Shown here one piece after another: positions 1-7,749 of a DNA stretch of 64,000 nt. The translations under genes and the position numbers were made by a program. Each line of letters opens with the position of its first letter. The first letter of the stretch is position 1. Source of the stretch: Enterovibrio gelatinilyticus (GTDB taxonomy: Bacteria > Pseudomonadota > Gammaproteobacteria > Enterobacterales > Vibrionaceae); assembly GCF_028683095.1 (NCBI RefSeq), contig NZ_JAJUBC010000029.1, positions 1 through 64,000 of the forward strand, read 5' to 3'. The notes beneath the pieces are model-generated. The model made no database searches. It had not been told where the DNA came from and worked only from the letters and a program-made list of their open reading frames with translations.

Positions 1-723
1 CTTGTGTTGGTGGTTATGATAGTGGGTTAATGTTGTCTGCGTTGTTACAATGTCACGGTTGATTTGTTCCAGTGTATGGTTAGCTGCTTTGATTCTTTCA
101 TTTACCTGTTCAAGTTCACTTAAAGCTCGTTGCTGTTCGTTCTCAATCGAGGATTGTTCAATTGATGCGATATTTCTGGTTAGGGAGTGAAGAGGCTTGA
201 AAGAAAGCCAAGTACAACGTTTGTGAAATTGGTCATCTAAAACCTTGTCGCTTAGATAAGAAGTAAAGTCGGTAGATGGGACAGTAAGATTGCTAAGATT
301 CAGCTCAATCACACTCTCGAACCGCTTTCTGAGATTAAGAATCTGGTTTTGGTCAACTTCGGAGTCATCTAACGTTACTGTAAGATAGATCGCTTGATTA
401 TCTTGCAGTGTTAGTTCGATTAGAGGTCTAGTATCTGTGTCGATTAATAGGGAGCAGTGTGTCACATCTACACTAATGCTGTTTGTGCAAGTGTAATCAA
501 TAGGTATGGTTAGTCGTTGTTGAGCTGAAATTAAATAGGTTAAACGTTCACAGATTTCGGATAGAACTAGGTGGTCGCATTGTTTATCTGAATGTTGAAA
601 TAGTTGAAAACTTTTCTCACGTTGGACGCTCTTACCGCAAACACGACAATGACCTGTTAAGTCATTGCTTTCCTTTGAGTCTATCAAAACCCCATTGTCA
701 TTAAGGCAAAATCGAATTCCCAT
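1..723 (-). CDS. Partial gene with CoiA-like zinc-ribbon N-terminus and coiled-coil tail
   Basis: An open frame of 241 codons runs leftward from an ATG at 723-721 to the window edge without a stop, so the C-terminus is missing. Residues about 26-29 read CRVC, followed about 20 residues later by a spaced His-Cys-His set (QHSDKQCDH). This is a plausible zinc-binding ribbon like the one that opens CoiA-type competence proteins and related nuclease-linked proteins. Residues about 185-225 are rich in Glu, Gln and Arg with heptad-like spacing and probably form a coiled coil. It diverges from the four-gene operon starting at 1017 and shares its low GC content, so it may belong to the same accessory island. 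The zinc ribbon is visible. The CoiA relationship is an impression, and the function is unknown. Confidence 0.6.
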   Translation of the reverse strand, partial: MGIRFCLNDNGVLIDSKESNDLTGHCRVCGKSVQREKSFQLFQHSDKQCDHLVLSEICERLTYLISAQQRLTIPIDYTCTNSISVDVTHCSLLIDTDTRPLIELTLQDNQAIYLTVTLDDSEVDQNQILNLRKRFESVIELNLSNLTVPSTDFTSYLSDKVLDDQFHKRCTWLSFKPLHSLTRNIASIEQSSIENEQQRALSELEQVNERIKAANHTLEQINRDIVTTQTTLTHYHNHQHK

Positions 724-949
724 TCTTTGAGTGCTACACAACATAGCTAAACTTCCACAAGATCAGATACATAGTCATATTGAACCAGATTTTAGAGTAG
801 AAAAATATGCAATTCGATTGGTATTTAAGGAATTAATTACAAATTTGGTAAAAATGGCTTTCCAAAGGTTAACCACAGAATGCGTGTCACGCATAGTTAC
901 ACGCTGTAAAGTATTTATACATCAGCCACTTGCTTCTTGTGCCTGTGTT

Positions 950-984
950 AACGCCCTGTTATGTTTCAATACACATAAGGCGTT
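950..984. promoter_or_regulatory. Inverted repeat in divergent promoter region
   Basis: Two nested stems are visible: AACGCC (950-955) pairs with GGCGTT (979-984), and TTATGT (959-964) pairs with ACATAA (973-978), with a 3-nt bulge. It lies 32 bases upstream of the ATG at 1017, in the 293-base gap between divergent genes. It could be an operator for the HTH protein encoded next to it, or a leader hairpin. The AACGCC/GGCGTT ends recall integron attC sites, but no consensus GTTRRRY box is present. The rest of 724-1016 shows no convincing gene. Confidence 0.35.
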
Positions 985-1016
985 GAGTGCATAGCCAAAG
1001 GATATGAGTGTAAATT

Positions 1017-2246
1017 ATGCTGACAGAACTAATCGGAAAGAACATCAAAACATTTAGAGACGAACAAAAGCTGTCTCAAAAAGAACTTGCGGAGCAGCTT
1101 AACGTGGCTAGACCTGTGATATCAAATTGGGAAAATGGGAAAAACGAGCCATCCTCGTCTCAGTTACTAAAACTATCGAAAATTTTCAAAACTTCAACTG
1201 ATGAGCTAGTAGGTAATACTTCAATCAAGAAGAAGGTTATTGTTGTTGATACGTCTGCGTTGATCAAAAGACCATCGATCATTGATGAACTTGAAGAGTT
1301 CTTTGAAGAGGTCGTGATACCAGAAGTAGTGATTTCAGAATTGAATAATCTGAAAGACAGAGGCAACCCTTCTACAAAACAAAAAGCTTGGTTGGTAATG
1401 AAATCCATTACTGAGAAGAAAGAAAAATTCTGTATAGAAAAAAGCATCAAAACAGATGGAAACAATGATGAAAGGATCGCTGATGTGGCAATTAAGAGAT
1501 CGAAAGCTTGCCCTTACGATGATGTGTATTTGCTAAGTGATGATATCTATTTTCAGTTCTTGACTAGAGAGCCAAGAAATCTCACAGCAATAACCCCCAA
1601 TATGTACATAGAGAAGTTCCATACCGCAGACAACGATTATGATGTTGTGCGCTCCATTGAGTTCGGTTCTTTAGTTAAAGGAAAGAAACTTCAAGAAGCT
1701 ATGGATTTTGATATGCAGGGCGTTGATGTCAATTTTCATAGTCCTGATAGTGGCTTAACACCATTGATTTGTGCTGTACGAAATCGTGACCTACCGATGC
1801 TCAAATACCTTCTCACACTAAAAGAAATCAATCTTGATGTGAGGGATAAGCACAAATACCGATTCTCAGCTATCCATCACGCAACACAGATTAAAAAAAT
1901 TGAAATAATAAAGTTGTTGGTCGAAAACGGGGCTGATCTTGACTATGGGAGTGGAGGTAAGAATGCTGGTAATACACCACTAATGATTGCTGCGTGGAGT
2001 GGTTTTTTACAAGCGGCAGATTACTTTTTGTCTCACGATTCTTGTACCAATCAACAAGATAATAATGGCTACACACCTTTGATGAAAGCTTGTATTAAGC
2101 ACGATATAAAAATGGTCAGAATGCTAATTGAAAAAACTGACTTGATGATTAGGTGTAGAAATAACAAAACAGCAGTTGACTATTTAGATGCTAACAACCC
2201 GAAAAGTAGTGATATATTTGAACTGTTTAAAGGATACTTGAAGTGA
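1017..2246 (+). CDS. HTH-PIN nuclease-ankyrin repeat protein
   Basis: 409 residues. Residues 1-65 form an XRE/Cro-type helix-turn-helix (SQKELAEQL, PVISNWENG). Residues about 72-205 form a PIN ribonuclease domain. D78 sits in VVDTSAL, E108 in ISELNNL, D151/E152 in NNDERIAD and D175/D176 in LLSDD, so the acidic metal-binding set looks intact. Residues about 225-405 hold four to five ankyrin repeats (GLTPLICAV, NTPLMIAA, GYTPLMKAC). PIN domains cut RNA. The HTH suggests DNA binding or autoregulation, and the ankyrin part suggests partner sensing. Its stop overlaps the next start (GTGA), so translation is probably coupled. An AAAGGA at 997-1002 is a weak ribosome site. DNA is AT-rich compared with genes after 6 kb, suggesting transfer. 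I do not know a named family with this three-part order. Confidence 0.8.
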   Translation: MLTELIGKNIKTFRDEQKLSQKELAEQLNVARPVISNWENGKNEPSSSQLLKLSKIFKTSTDELVGNTSIKKKVIVVDTSALIKRPSIIDELEEFFEEVVIPEVVISELNNLKDRGNPSTKQKAWLVMKSITEKKEKFCIEKSIKTDGNNDERIADVAIKRSKACPYDDVYLLSDDIYFQFLTREPRNLTAITPNMYIEKFHTADNDYDVVRSIEFGSLVKGKKLQEAMDFDMQGVDVNFHSPDSGLTPLICAVRNRDLPMLKYLLTLKEINLDVRDKHKYRFSAIHHATQIKKIEIIKLLVENGADLDYGSGGKNAGNTPLMIAAWSGFLQAADYFLSHDSCTNQQDNNGYTPLMKACIKHDIKMVRMLIEKTDLMIRCRNNKTAVDYLDANNPKSSDIFELFKGYLK

Positions 2247-3151
2247 TTGATAGAGCTTGTATATCTCTTGGAGAAAAATGTAACTTAAAATGTGCTTACT
2301 GCCACTTTCATAATGAAGATAATGGAAAGTTAAGTGGAATTTCGCAAGAGTTTACTACTGATGAGCTAATAAAAATAGCAAAAAACCTAAATGATTATGC
2401 AAGAATTAACAACTTATCCACTTTCAAAATTGGGATAGTTGGTTCTGGTGAGCCTATTTTGCAATATAGAAAAATTGTTGGCCTTATTGAGTATGTAAAA
2501 AATAATAATCTTGACCGATTAGCATTTTATACCATTACAAATGGAACAATATTAACAGAGAAAATGTTGGATTTTTTCTTGGAGCATAAAGACTCGATAA
2601 AAATGTGCTTCTCATTGGATGGTTATGAAGAGCTTCATAATTTAGGTCGAGAGAAATATAATGTTGTTTTTAATGGAGTGAAAAAGTATGAGTATAAATT
2701 TGGGCATAAGCCACCCATAAACTGTACAGTGCATAGCCAAACCATTTTGAATAAAACTAAACTTAGAACGTATCTTGAAGACAACAACTTTAAGGATGTA
2801 ACGTTCTCACGCCTTTTCGATTCTCACGATGAAAGTATGACAGTATCAAAGGACGAATATCAATCTTTACTTGAAGATTTTAAAGGTAGTCAGTTCGAAG
2901 TACGTCAACTTGATGACAATAATAAAAAGAAATATGACTGTACAATGTATGGCACACTCTGTGGAGTAGGTCGTACCAATATTTTCATCACCAAACGTGG
3001 TATCTATCCGTGTGGCAGATTCTATGGAAATGAAGATTACAATTATGGAGCATTCGATATGGACCTTGAAAATTTGGAGTTTCAAATGGGTCAGATGAGG
3101 TCTCTAGAGGACGGTGAATGTTACTACGATAAATATGTTGAGGTTAAATGA
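2243..3151 (+). CDS. Radical SAM enzyme with C-terminal cysteine cluster
   Basis: 302 residues, starting at a GTG whose GTGA overlaps the previous stop. The radical SAM CX3CX2C motif is C13, C17, C20 (CNLKCAYC), and a GSGEP-like SAM-binding segment (VGSGEPIL) follows. Near the C-terminus there are four more cysteines, about C233, C240, C257 and C293, the third within GIYPCGRF. Their placement resembles the twitch or SPASM extension that carries an extra iron-sulfur cluster in peptide- and cofactor-modifying radical SAM enzymes. The substrate is unknown. Nothing in the operon looks like a precursor peptide, while a kinase/phosphatase and a phosphoribosyltransferase follow, so a nucleoside-type or small-molecule substrate is a reasonable inference. 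The stop overlaps the next ATG (ATGA). Confidence 0.8.
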   Translation: MIDRACISLGEKCNLKCAYCHFHNEDNGKLSGISQEFTTDELIKIAKNLNDYARINNLSTFKIGIVGSGEPILQYRKIVGLIEYVKNNNLDRLAFYTITNGTILTEKMLDFFLEHKDSIKMCFSLDGYEELHNLGREKYNVVFNGVKKYEYKFGHKPPINCTVHSQTILNKTKLRTYLEDNNFKDVTFSRLFDSHDESMTVSKDEYQSLLEDFKGSQFEVRQLDDNNKKKYDCTMYGTLCGVGRTNIFITKRGIYPCGRFYGNEDYNYGAFDMDLENLEFQMGQMRSLEDGECYYDKYVEVK

Positions 3152-4410
3152 TGAAGTTAGCTATATACGGTGTATCCAGAGCTGGTAAAGACTATCTAAT
3201 CAAGAATGTGATAGCTTATTTACAGGAAACTACGCTGTTAACTGCTATTCATATTGAGGGGTCAAAGACATTAAATGCTCTTGCGCAAGATATGTTCCAA
3301 AAACCCTTCAAAAGTCTTGAAGAATCAAGAAAAAAAACGCTACGAGAAAAATTCACTGAGATCGTGAATGAAAAAAATTCAGAATACGATCTCGTACTAG
3401 TAGATGGTCACTATTCTTTTATAGATGGTGATTCTTACAAAGTAGTCTTCACTGAACAGGATAAAAATGTTTACGACCACTTCTTCTACTTGGATACTCC
3501 ATCAGAAATGATTGTAGAATTTTCAAGAAAAAGCACAGGAGAAAAAAGAAATTTAGATATTACTGTAGAACAAATAAGAAATTGGAAAAAGTATGAAAAA
3601 TGTGAATTAGAAAAAATATGTAATAGTCACAGAAAAGAGCTAGTGATCTTAGATGAAGACACTAAGTCAACGATTCAGTTTATTTCTTTTTGGTTGGACT
3701 CATATACATCAAAATTTTGTAATCAATCCTTAGCTCTTAACTTTTATACTAGCTATAAAGAGTTACTAGAAAAATCAAATCAGGTTATCCTTGTTGACTG
3801 TGATAAGACTGTTTCAATTAATGATGGGACTTATGATTTTTGTAGATATTTAGGAATAAAAAAAGATGAGTTAAAATCTATATTTAGAAATGATAGGTAT
3901 ACTTCATACCAATTTTTTAAAGTTTGGAATCTATACAAAAAGCATAATCCTATGAAAGTGGGAGAATCAGCGACTCAAACTTTGGAAAATATAAAACTGA
4001 GCCAGAGCATATTCGACTATTTAACTAATCAGAAAGACTCTATTGTTATCGGTGTTACGTCAGGCGTATTTGATATATGGAACTTAGTTAACGAAAAGCA
4101 TCAAATATTTGACATTTTGCTAGGAAACATTTGCAAGCCAGAAATTGAATATCTTGTTACGCCATTGTTCAAGAAAGAAATATCGAATCTACTAAGAGAC
4201 AAAGGAAAACACGTAGTAGCCATTGGCGATTCGTTGATTGACATTCCAATGTTAGAAGCAGCAAATCAAGGGTATTTGGTTGCTCACGAAAAGTTAAACA
4301 AAGCAGTGGAGGCTTACTTAGCAGAAACGGAGTGTACAAATATCGAATCAATGTTTGAGGTTGGATTGTCATATGACCTCAATAAATGCTGTGAACTAGA
4401 AGAAGTATAA
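3148..4410 (+). CDS. P-loop kinase fused to HAD phosphatase
   Basis: 420 residues in two halves. Residues 1-195 look like a P-loop nucleoside or nucleotide kinase: the Walker A is GVSRAGKD (8-15), with Asp where Ser/Thr is usual, and LVLVDGHY may be the Walker B strand. Residues about 205-400 are a haloacid dehalogenase phosphatase. Motif I is VDCDKT with D217 nucleophile and D219. Motif II is around VTSG. A lysine stretch (KKEI) may be motif III. Motif IV is GDSLIDIPML with D361 and D365. The kinase-then-HAD order recalls T4 polynucleotide kinase/phosphatase, which repairs RNA ends, and a PIN nuclease lies in the same operon. Direct homology to that enzyme is not shown. A small-molecule kinase/phosphatase acting on the product of the neighbouring enzymes is equally possible. 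Confidence 0.75.
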   Translation: MMKLAIYGVSRAGKDYLIKNVIAYLQETTLLTAIHIEGSKTLNALAQDMFQKPFKSLEESRKKTLREKFTEIVNEKNSEYDLVLVDGHYSFIDGDSYKVVFTEQDKNVYDHFFYLDTPSEMIVEFSRKSTGEKRNLDITVEQIRNWKKYEKCELEKICNSHRKELVILDEDTKSTIQFISFWLDSYTSKFCNQSLALNFYTSYKELLEKSNQVILVDCDKTVSINDGTYDFCRYLGIKKDELKSIFRNDRYTSYQFFKVWNLYKKHNPMKVGESATQTLENIKLSQSIFDYLTNQKDSIVIGVTSGVFDIWNLVNEKHQIFDILLGNICKPEIEYLVTPLFKKEISNLLRDKGKHVVAIGDSLIDIPMLEAANQGYLVAHEKLNKAVEAYLAETECTNIESMFEVGLSYDLNKCCELEEV

Positions 4411-4412
4411 TA

Positions 4413-4976
4413 ATGTATGTATTAAATGAAAGCTGCCAAAATAATAATGTTGAACAATTGATTGATATTTGTAAGAGCAGTTCAATGTCGATGGGCTACA
4501 AACTTCGTACCGCACACTATCAGTTAGGAGAGGTCATTGCAGAACCAATAGCAAAATCTTCAAATCAACAACGAAACTATGCTGTATTGATTTTGATGCG
4601 GGCAGGTTTGTGCTTTGGTAATGGTATTGCAGACAAGCTTGAACAGCTAGGTAGCAATGTATCAATAATTTTCGTCAATGATGATCTGATTTCTAACGAA
4701 GACCTCGAAATTGTTAGAGACAAGAACATTATCATTGTTGATGCAGTAATAAATTCAGGTAAAAGTGTTTTTGGCCTGATTGACCAACTTCCAGATACGG
4801 ACTCTGTAAAGCTCGCTACAACAGTGATCCCAAGTTCTTCGACTGAGCTACTTGAGAGCTATGATTTATATACTGTACGAGTATCAGATAACAAGTATGA
4901 GGGAGCAAAGGTTCAAGTCATCTCAGGTGGAAAGGGACCTGATACTGGCGATAGACTGTTTAATACATATAGCTAA
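4413..4976 (+). CDS. Uracil-phosphoribosyltransferase-like protein
   Basis: 187 residues, the last gene of the operon, starting two bases after the previous stop. ILMRAGLCFGNG resembles the RAGLxM segment of uracil phosphoribosyltransferases. IIIVDAVINSGKSV (about 105-118) is the PRPP-binding loop. The C-terminal GGKGPDTGDRLFNT resembles the uracil-binding GLGDAGDRxFGT tail. The enzyme would move a phosphoribosyl group from PRPP to a base, or work in reverse. Length is slightly shorter than housekeeping Upp (about 208). Its location with a radical SAM enzyme and a kinase/phosphatase, rather than with uraA, argues for a specialised base or nucleotide analogue and against routine uracil salvage. 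This last step is inference. Confidence 0.75.
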   Translation: MYVLNESCQNNNVEQLIDICKSSSMSMGYKLRTAHYQLGEVIAEPIAKSSNQQRNYAVLILMRAGLCFGNGIADKLEQLGSNVSIIFVNDDLISNEDLEIVRDKNIIIVDAVINSGKSVFGLIDQLPDTDSVKLATTVIPSSSTELLESYDLYTVRVSDNKYEGAKVQVISGGKGPDTGDRLFNTYS

Positions 4977-4989
4977 GACATTTACCAAG

Positions 4990-5035
4990 CAAGAGCAGTA
5001 TCATTTACCATATTGCTCTTGTTTGGTGTTTTATG
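4990..5035 (+). terminator. Terminator after accessory operon
   Basis: A 12-bp stem begins CAAGAGCA at 4990 and closes with TGCTCTTG at 5014-5021, with an 8-nt loop, followed by a T-rich stretch. It sits just after the phosphoribosyltransferase stop and probably ends the four-gene transcript. The gene on the other strand ends at 5049, so it may serve both. Confidence 0.6.
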
Positions 5036-5048
5036 AGTCAATAGAAAA

Positions 5049-5516
5049 CTATTGGTCAGTATTCGCTACTATATAAGCAGCAGTACCCCATAGAGGGACT
5101 GTAGAAAGGCTGTGTTTGAAACTACCGTCAGTTTCCTTGGTGGTGTATGACAAATAAAGTAGGGTTTGATTCTCAGAGTCGTAAATTCTACGTACTTTCA
5201 TTGTCTTAAAGAAAATACTTTTTGACTGCTTAAACACAACTTCACCAGATTTACTCTTGTCAATTTTGGCTATCATTTCAGGAGTAATATCACCTGTTTG
5301 ACGGCAAGAAATGGAACTGTCACTTGGATCGGCAAGGCTCAAATCTGCTTCAATCGAAGCAATATGACACGTTACCCCTGTAACTTCCTCATCAACTAAG
5401 CTCGAAATTGAAATGTCCTTTAAGGTGAACCAACCCAAGCCTACGTCACCAACCTCATTATCTGAACAGCCAGAAAGCAGTCCTGAAAGGAATAGGGCAG
5501 TCATAAGTTTCTTCAT
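5049..5516 (-). CDS. Small lipoprotein, function unknown
   Basis: 155 residues. The N-terminus MKKLMTALFLSGLLSGC is a lipoprotein signal with lipobox LLSGC, so the mature protein starts at Cys17 and is anchored in the envelope. The rest is mixed alpha/beta with no motif I recognise; two further cysteines in the mature part (CHIAS, SCRQT) could form a disulfide. A truncated copy of its first part lies directly upstream (5594-5743) on the same strand, so the locus carries a partial tandem duplication. Confidence 0.7.
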   Translation of the reverse strand: MKKLMTALFLSGLLSGCSDNEVGDVGLGWFTLKDISISSLVDEEVTGVTCHIASIEADLSLADPSDSSISCRQTGDITPEMIAKIDKSKSGEVVFKQSKSIFFKTMKVRRIYDSENQTLLYLSYTTKETDGSFKHSLSTVPLWGTAAYIVANTDQ

Positions 5517-5593
5517 ACTAAGTCCTTGTTATTAAATATGTAAATTCTAACCTGGGGAGTTATGATTCATTCTGTTATAGTGTTGGTAATGGT

Positions 5594-5743
5594 TTATACA
5601 TCTTTGGTGGTGAATAGACCTAAGCTTACGTCTCCCACTTCATTGTCTGAGCAACCCGTTAAGGAGAGCGCGAGTACTGAAGCCGCAAGTAAAGGGCGTG
5701 AAAAAGTACGAAGAGAAGCCAAAGCTGAAGTGTTAGGTCGCAT
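5594..5743 (-). pseudogene. Truncated paralogue of the adjacent lipoprotein
   Basis: A 49-codon minus-strand frame begins at ATG 5743-5741 and stops at 5594. It has a lipobox LSLTGC and a mature start CSDNEVGDVSLGLFTTKDV that closely matches CSDNEVGDVGLGWFTLKD in the intact lipoprotein at 5049-5516. The copy stops after 19 mature residues, whereas the intact protein has about 139. It is most likely a decayed duplicate. A tiny expressed lipoprotein cannot be excluded. Confidence 0.65.
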
Positions 5744-5788
5744 AGCGGGATAACCTGCTTATTGGTTGGTTTAAAAAGAGTACAAACA

Positions 5789-5887
5789 ATGATGCGTTTC
5801 ACTTTAACAGTGGCTTGCACCATTTGTCTAACAACGACTTATCATTGCGCTTTACAGTCACAGGGCATTCACATAAAGCGGCAATAA
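5789..5887 (+). CDS. Possible 32-residue secreted peptide (weak)
   Basis: A short frame begins with tandem ATGs at 5789 and 5792 and encodes a hydrophobic signal-like stretch (MMRFTLTVACTICLTTTYH) then a short polar tail. There is only a weak AAAGAG ribosome site upstream. The surrounding 5744-5990 gap has nothing else I can support. It may be chance or a remnant. Confidence 0.2.
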   Translation: MMRFTLTVACTICLTTTYHCALQSQGIHIKRQ

Positions 5888-5990
5888 TCGCGCCGCGGTG
5901 AGGCGACGCGATGCAGATTTGTTAGTACTCAGTGATGCATGAGGGGAAACAGTGAAAGCGGGACTGCTTGGGTACAGTGTTCGAGCCTAG

Positions 5991-6323
5991 TTAGTTAAAT
6001 TGAGCATCACCCGGCTTGCGATCCAAATTTTCGGGATTGAAGGTTTGGAGTTCATCATAAGCATCGCAGTAACTTGCCGTTAGGTTGTATTTCTCACGGG
6101 CTGCCTCGATTTTTCGTTCAGCGACTCGACGACTGTCGGCGCCATTACGATTTGAGCTAAAAATACGTTGCTGAGTAAACAATTCCTGCGTGAACTTTTG
6201 TTTACAAATTGACTCGTTTCTTTCGGTTACGACTTCCCCCAATGTTTCTTTCTTGGTTGCAAAAGCAGTGGATGTTGCCATAAGAACAAAAAGTATCGTT
6301 GTTACAAGGAGATAACGCATCAA
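5991..6323 (-). CDS. Exported hypothetical protein
   Basis: 110 residues. A cleavable signal peptide is evident (MMRYLLVTTILFVLMATSTAFA, cleavage probably after AFA), giving a periplasmic protein of about 88 residues. The mature part is charged and helical, with two cysteines (SICKQ, SYCDAY) that could pair. No catalytic motif is seen and I do not recognise the family. Confidence 0.6.
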   Translation of the reverse strand: MMRYLLVTTILFVLMATSTAFATKKETLGEVVTERNESICKQKFTQELFTQQRIFSSNRNGADSRRVAERKIEAAREKYNLTASYCDAYDELQTFNPENLDRKPGDAQFN

Positions 6324-6565
6324 GTGAACCTCATAATGAACCGCCTAGATTAAAGATAGTTCACGCATGACCGCCTCTCCAGTGCGACAAGTGAATGATT
6401 TTTGATGCAGTACAATTTATCCTCATTTGACGGCGAGATTATTTGTGTTGTTGAAAATGTGCGCAGATATCGGTGCGGGTTAACATTCTTGTGAAAAGAC
6501 AGATGAAGCGAAGGAAGGTTTGGCGTTATCTTCTTCTTTTTGATGGAACGACAGTGACGTAGCAG

Positions 6566-7021
6566 ATGCCAAAACAGGTTAATAGTTCATACTTACAACT
6601 CTTTATGCGTGAGTCAGACACCGCAGCCATGCTAAATATTGAGCAATTGCCAGATGTGTCAGACGTCGATGCGATTGCGCTTTTTGATTGGATGTCGAGC
6701 AAGCGGTCCTTTTCAAATGCTGACGTGAGTGGTCAGCGTTGGATCAAAACGTGCAGCGCAGGTTATGTGACTGAGTTGTTTTTGCATCTGGATGGGTCGT
6801 TGGAAGAATATACGCTCTTCAATCGACTCCCGACGAAAGGAAGTTGGAAGTTAGAACAAGGTGTTTTGGATATTGAAATCATCAAGGGTAACAATATCTA
6901 CCAAAGCCGTGTGATTGCCAATAAATCGGTAAATATCCACTCTGCCATCGAATATAAGAACGGCGAATTACACTCTTATTTGAAGCTTGCCCATATCATG
7001 CCGGTTGCGCAAAGCGCGTAG
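6566..7021 (+). CDS. Conserved-type hypothetical cytoplasmic protein
   Basis: 151 residues with no signal peptide or membrane segment. The second half has alternating strands (TELFLHLDGSLEEYTLF, GSWKLEQGVLDIEI), which look like a small beta-rich fold. The ribosome site before the first ATG is poor. A downstream ATG (MRESDTAAM) is a possible alternative start. A strong terminator follows directly, supporting a real single-gene transcript. Function unknown. Confidence 0.6.
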   Translation: MPKQVNSSYLQLFMRESDTAAMLNIEQLPDVSDVDAIALFDWMSSKRSFSNADVSGQRWIKTCSAGYVTELFLHLDGSLEEYTLFNRLPTKGSWKLEQGVLDIEIIKGNNIYQSRVIANKSVNIHSAIEYKNGELHSYLKLAHIMPVAQSA

Positions 7022-7055
7022 ACCTTCGTTCTGAACCCTCTTTCTCTGAGCATGC

Positions 7056-7085
7056 ACAAAGCCAGCATTATGCTGGCTTTGTTTC
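7056..7085 (+). terminator. Rho-independent terminator
   Basis: A perfect 12-bp stem (ACAAAGCCAGCA, TTA loop, TGCTGGCTTTGT) spans 7056-7082 and is followed by TTCGTTTT. It ends the gene at 6566-7021. Confidence 0.9.
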
Positions 7086-7230
7086 GTTTTAATGCTAAGA
7101 AAAACACAGTATTGAAAGTAATCGGGTATCCGCACGTTCTGTTCTCAACTATACCTGAAGTTGTATACGGGTTTGGTGGCGTCCATGGTTAGGGATGTGA
7201 TCATGTAAGGAATAAACAAGGAGTGAAGGT

Positions 7231-7749
7231 GTGCGAATAGGAATGCCAACGTGGGTGATTGTTGCCATAGGCCTTGTGCTGAATATTGTAGCAGCCTTGA
7301 TGACAAACTTTGTGATTGATGACTTGGGCGAGGAGGCCGCCTTAGTGATTGAAACGCAAACCAACAATAACCAAATCATTCAACTCACATGGCAACAAGT
7401 CGACGCACTTGAGCGACGCCGTGAAACCATCACGATCATCTTGGCGAGTAGCACGGAAAATAACGCCTTAACTGAAATGTTTAGCAAACGATTGTTGGCA
7501 TCGTTTAGTGACATGGCGGATATCAACATTTCTCTGCAGAACATGCCTATGATTATGTCCAGCATAGACAAGAAGCAGGATCTCCTAAGAAATAAGATTG
7601 ATACGTTATATCTCGATAACCTTTCCTTGGCGGAAACCCAACGCGATTTGGGTGGGAAAATTTCGGCCTATCGAAACCTCGCATTGTTCTTACAGGTACT
7701 TGGGCTGGCGCTTATCATGGCAAGAGACCTTTCTAGGAAATCAAAATAA
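7231..7749 (+). CDS. Membrane protein with two terminal membrane helices
   Basis: 172 residues, starting at GTG 7231 with AAGGAG at 7218-7223, seven bases upstream. Residues about 7-27 (WVIVAIGLVLNIVAALM) and about 147-165 (LALFLQVLGLALIMA) are membrane helices. The 115 residues between are helical and polar, probably periplasmic, with coiled-coil character (SLAETQRDLGGKISAYR). No family recognised. It resembles small envelope or stalk proteins of vibrios in layout only. Confidence 0.6.
   Translation: MRIGMPTWVIVAIGLVLNIVAALMTNFVIDDLGEEAALVIETQTNNNQIIQLTWQQVDALERRRETITIILASSTENNALTEMFSKRLLASFSDMADINISLQNMPMIMSSIDKKQDLLRNKIDTLYLDNLSLAETQRDLGGKISAYRNLALFLQVLGLALIMARDLSRKSK

Noticed and set aside
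950-984. Possible integron attC site
   Set aside because: Stem ends resemble attC, but the consensus GTTRRRY and RYYYAAC boxes and usual length are missing, and no integrase or cassette array is seen.
731-994. 87-codon plus-strand frame upstream of the HTH gene
   Set aside because: No ribosome site, unlikely composition, and it spans the divergent promoter and hairpin.
5562-5753. 63-codon plus-strand frame
   Set aside because: It is antisense to the duplicated lipoprotein remnant, whose reading on the minus strand explains the sequence.
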